NCBI GenBank assembly: GCA_016209225.1
Contig: JACQWO010000072.1
Coordinates: forward strand, 1-49,765
DNA: 49,765 bases
Source of the DNA: Desulfobacterales bacterium
Lineage (GTDB): Bacteria; Desulfobacterota; UBA8473
Direction of reading: 5' to 3'
Part shown: piece by piece, positions 48,985 through 49,765 of the stretch
Layout of the letters: every line of letters starts with the position of its first letter
How positions within the stretch are numbered: the stretch's first letter is position 1
Program-made: the position numbers and the translations under genes
The notes under the pieces: model-generated
The model's input: only the letters and a program-made list of their open reading frames with translations
Told to the model about the DNA's origin: nothing
Database searches by the model: none

Positions 48985-48989
48985 AATTA

Positions 48990-49078
48990 TAACTACTCAG
49001 GTAGATAGACTGAAGGCGGAAGGCTTTGCGAGATGTTTTATAGACTTCAGCCTTCAGCCTAAACACCTGAGTAGTTAC
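48990..49078. repeat. Inverted-repeat element, copy 5 (different stem)
   Basis: Starts TAACTACTCAGGTAGATAGA and ends AAACACCTGAGTAGTTAC. The ends match the family, but the stem words are GACTGAAGGCGGAAGGCT / AGACTTCAGCCTTCAGCCT, different from copies 1-4. It follows the activator gene and precedes the CBS fragment. Confidence 0.85.
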
Positions 49079-49085
49079 ATAGAAT

Positions 49086-49298
49086 TTACTTGTCTGTAAC
49101 CTGCAAACCCATCTCCTGCAAAGCATCTTTAAGGCAAACCATTCCCTCTGGCCGTTGATTCTCTATTACAGCAATACACTTGAGGTCGTTATTAACCATT
49201 AACTCAATGGCATGTACAATCTTATCGTTTAGAGTCACTGAGGGACAAAGCGGTATGCCTTCCTTAAAGGGAAGAAGAAGTAAAAAATTTCTTGCCAT
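49086..49298 (-). CDS. CBS-domain fragment
   Basis: 70 residues from an ATG with no good ribosome-binding site. One CBS repeat is visible: LCPSVTLNDKIVHAIELMVN, then DLKCIAVIENQRPEGMVCLK and a final DALQEMGL. The same frame stays open upstream to about 49420 (SEEYYEQIS, then RDVGNWSSFTAPICFKSEE) without a normal start codon, so the protein may be a C-terminal remnant of a longer gene. Normal CBS proteins have two repeats. The adjacent truncated integrase suggests a decaying region. Confidence 0.55.
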   Translation of the reverse strand: MARNFLLLLPFKEGIPLCPSVTLNDKIVHAIELMVNNDLKCIAVIENQRPEGMVCLKDALQEMGLQVTDK

Positions 49299-49437
49299 GC
49301 TTATCTGCTCGTAATATTCTTCTGATTTAAAACAAATAGGTGCTGTGAAGCTGCTCCAATTTCCAACGTCCCTATTTTCGACCCATAAAACAGGGGAAGG
49401 ATATAATGAAACATGGCTTCAGTACCAAGTTAAGATG

Positions 49438-49764
49438 TTATTTTCTCTCATGCTGAAAAAACAATTTTCTAAACTCAAGTTGGTAAGTCAGTTCCGGCAG
49501 AATCGTCTGAGGAAGAGGAACCGTGCGGTCCTTTTTCCCCTTTCCATGTATCGTAAGAATTTCGGTGTCGAAATTGAAATCCTTCACCCGCAGTTGCAGA
49601 CATTCGAACAACCTGAGCCCGCAACCGTAAAGCAATTTGACCACGAGACCATAAGGATATTGGAGGTGCTTCAGCACGGTCTCTATTTCCTTTCGGGAAA
49701 GAACTACCGGAATATATTTCGACTTTTTCGCACGGGGAACGTACCGGTAATCTCCGAAATCCTG
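49438..49764 (-). pseudogene. Tyrosine recombinase, integron-integrase-like, truncated
   Basis: An open frame runs in from the right edge: VPRAKKSKYIPVVLSRKEIE, then LLYGCGLRLFECLQLRVKDF, then ILTIHGKGKKDRTVPLPQTI. These match the middle of integron integrases, with the first catalytic Arg (GLRLFE) and the Lys of the beta hairpin (GKGKKDR). A stop at 49438 ends the protein before the HxxR and Tyr motifs, so it cannot be catalytic. The N-terminal part is outside the window. Integron-type rather than XerC-type is judged from the LRVKDF...GKGKKDR segment. Confidence 0.78.
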
Positions 49765-49765
49765 C

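Noticed and set aside
14649-49078. The constant-end elements as integron attC sites, given the integrase relic at 49438
   Set aside because: The right ends read GTTAC(A/C), not the GTTRRRY core; the 12-13-base ends are too long and constant, and the elements lie within operons and inside a gene rather than between cassettes.
1-49765. tRNA, rRNA or riboswitch genes
   Set aside because: No cloverleaf, rRNA core sequence or known riboswitch motif was recognised in any intergenic region; small RNAs cannot be excluded by reading alone.

Overview
The window looks like a chromosomal segment of a strictly anaerobic Desulfobacterota (former Deltaproteobacteria), probably a sulfate reducer or syntroph. 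The grounds are a class I benzoyl-CoA-reductase-like system, a fumarate-reductase/heterodisulfide-reductase hybrid, many Cache histidine kinases with free-standing receivers, sigma-54 activators, three TauE/SafE exporters, and repeat types common in that phylum. This placement is inference; no rRNA or other marker gene is present.

Layout. (1) 1-2600: tail of a transposase, a MarR regulator, a degenerate receiver protein, endonuclease III and a small zinc-ribbon protein. (2) 2600-16000, almost all minus strand: a catabolic island. Read in the direction of transcription, a PHP-domain protein, the two large subunits of a 2-hydroxyacyl-CoA dehydratase/benzoyl-CoA reductase-type enzyme (8331-9587, 7224-8330), two different ATPase activators, a second copy of one large subunit (4330-5583) and an acyl-CoA dehydrogenase. 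Between the last two lie two dead remnants: the first 26 codons of a second small subunit, and a frameshifted piece of a glycyl-radical-enzyme activase. A separate operon with its own promoter encodes HdrC-like, HdrB-like, iron-sulfur and flavoprotein subunits. A truncated enoyl-CoA hydratase and a PlsC-type acyltransferase follow. Together they suggest reductive, ATP-driven handling of an aromatic or other acyl-CoA; the substrate cannot be read from the sequence.

(3) 16350-49000, all plus strand: a signalling and transport region. It holds a TauE/SafE exporter with a small membrane partner, a PAS/sigma-54 activator, four complete histidine kinases plus one degenerate one, and many single-domain receivers. 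An operon at 23054-27507 sits behind an excellent sigma-54 promoter with two upstream palindromes. It encodes a small 'FAEAGE'-motif protein, an inactive receiver, an active receiver, a CBS protein, an SLC13/DASS transporter and an LCIB-type (theta) carbonic anhydrase homologue. A later block (33780-39357) has a universal stress protein, two TauE/SafE exporters and four poorly known envelope or membrane proteins. A third block (39553-48984) has two giant PEP-synthase-like proteins that keep the ATP-grasp and phosphohistidine domains but replace the PEP/pyruvate barrel with an unrecognised C-terminal domain, plus a receiver, a PAS kinase and an NtrC-type activator.

(4) 49000-49765: a CBS fragment and a truncated integron-type integrase at the edge.

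The region is rich in small inverted-repeat elements. One family has near-constant ends (TAACTACTCAGG / CCTGAGTAGTTAC) around interchangeable stem sequences. One copy has replaced the 3' end of the enoyl-CoA hydratase gene; others supply leaders, start regions or C-terminal tails of genes. Stretches of 100-500 bases without genes mostly consist of these repeats or of promoters.
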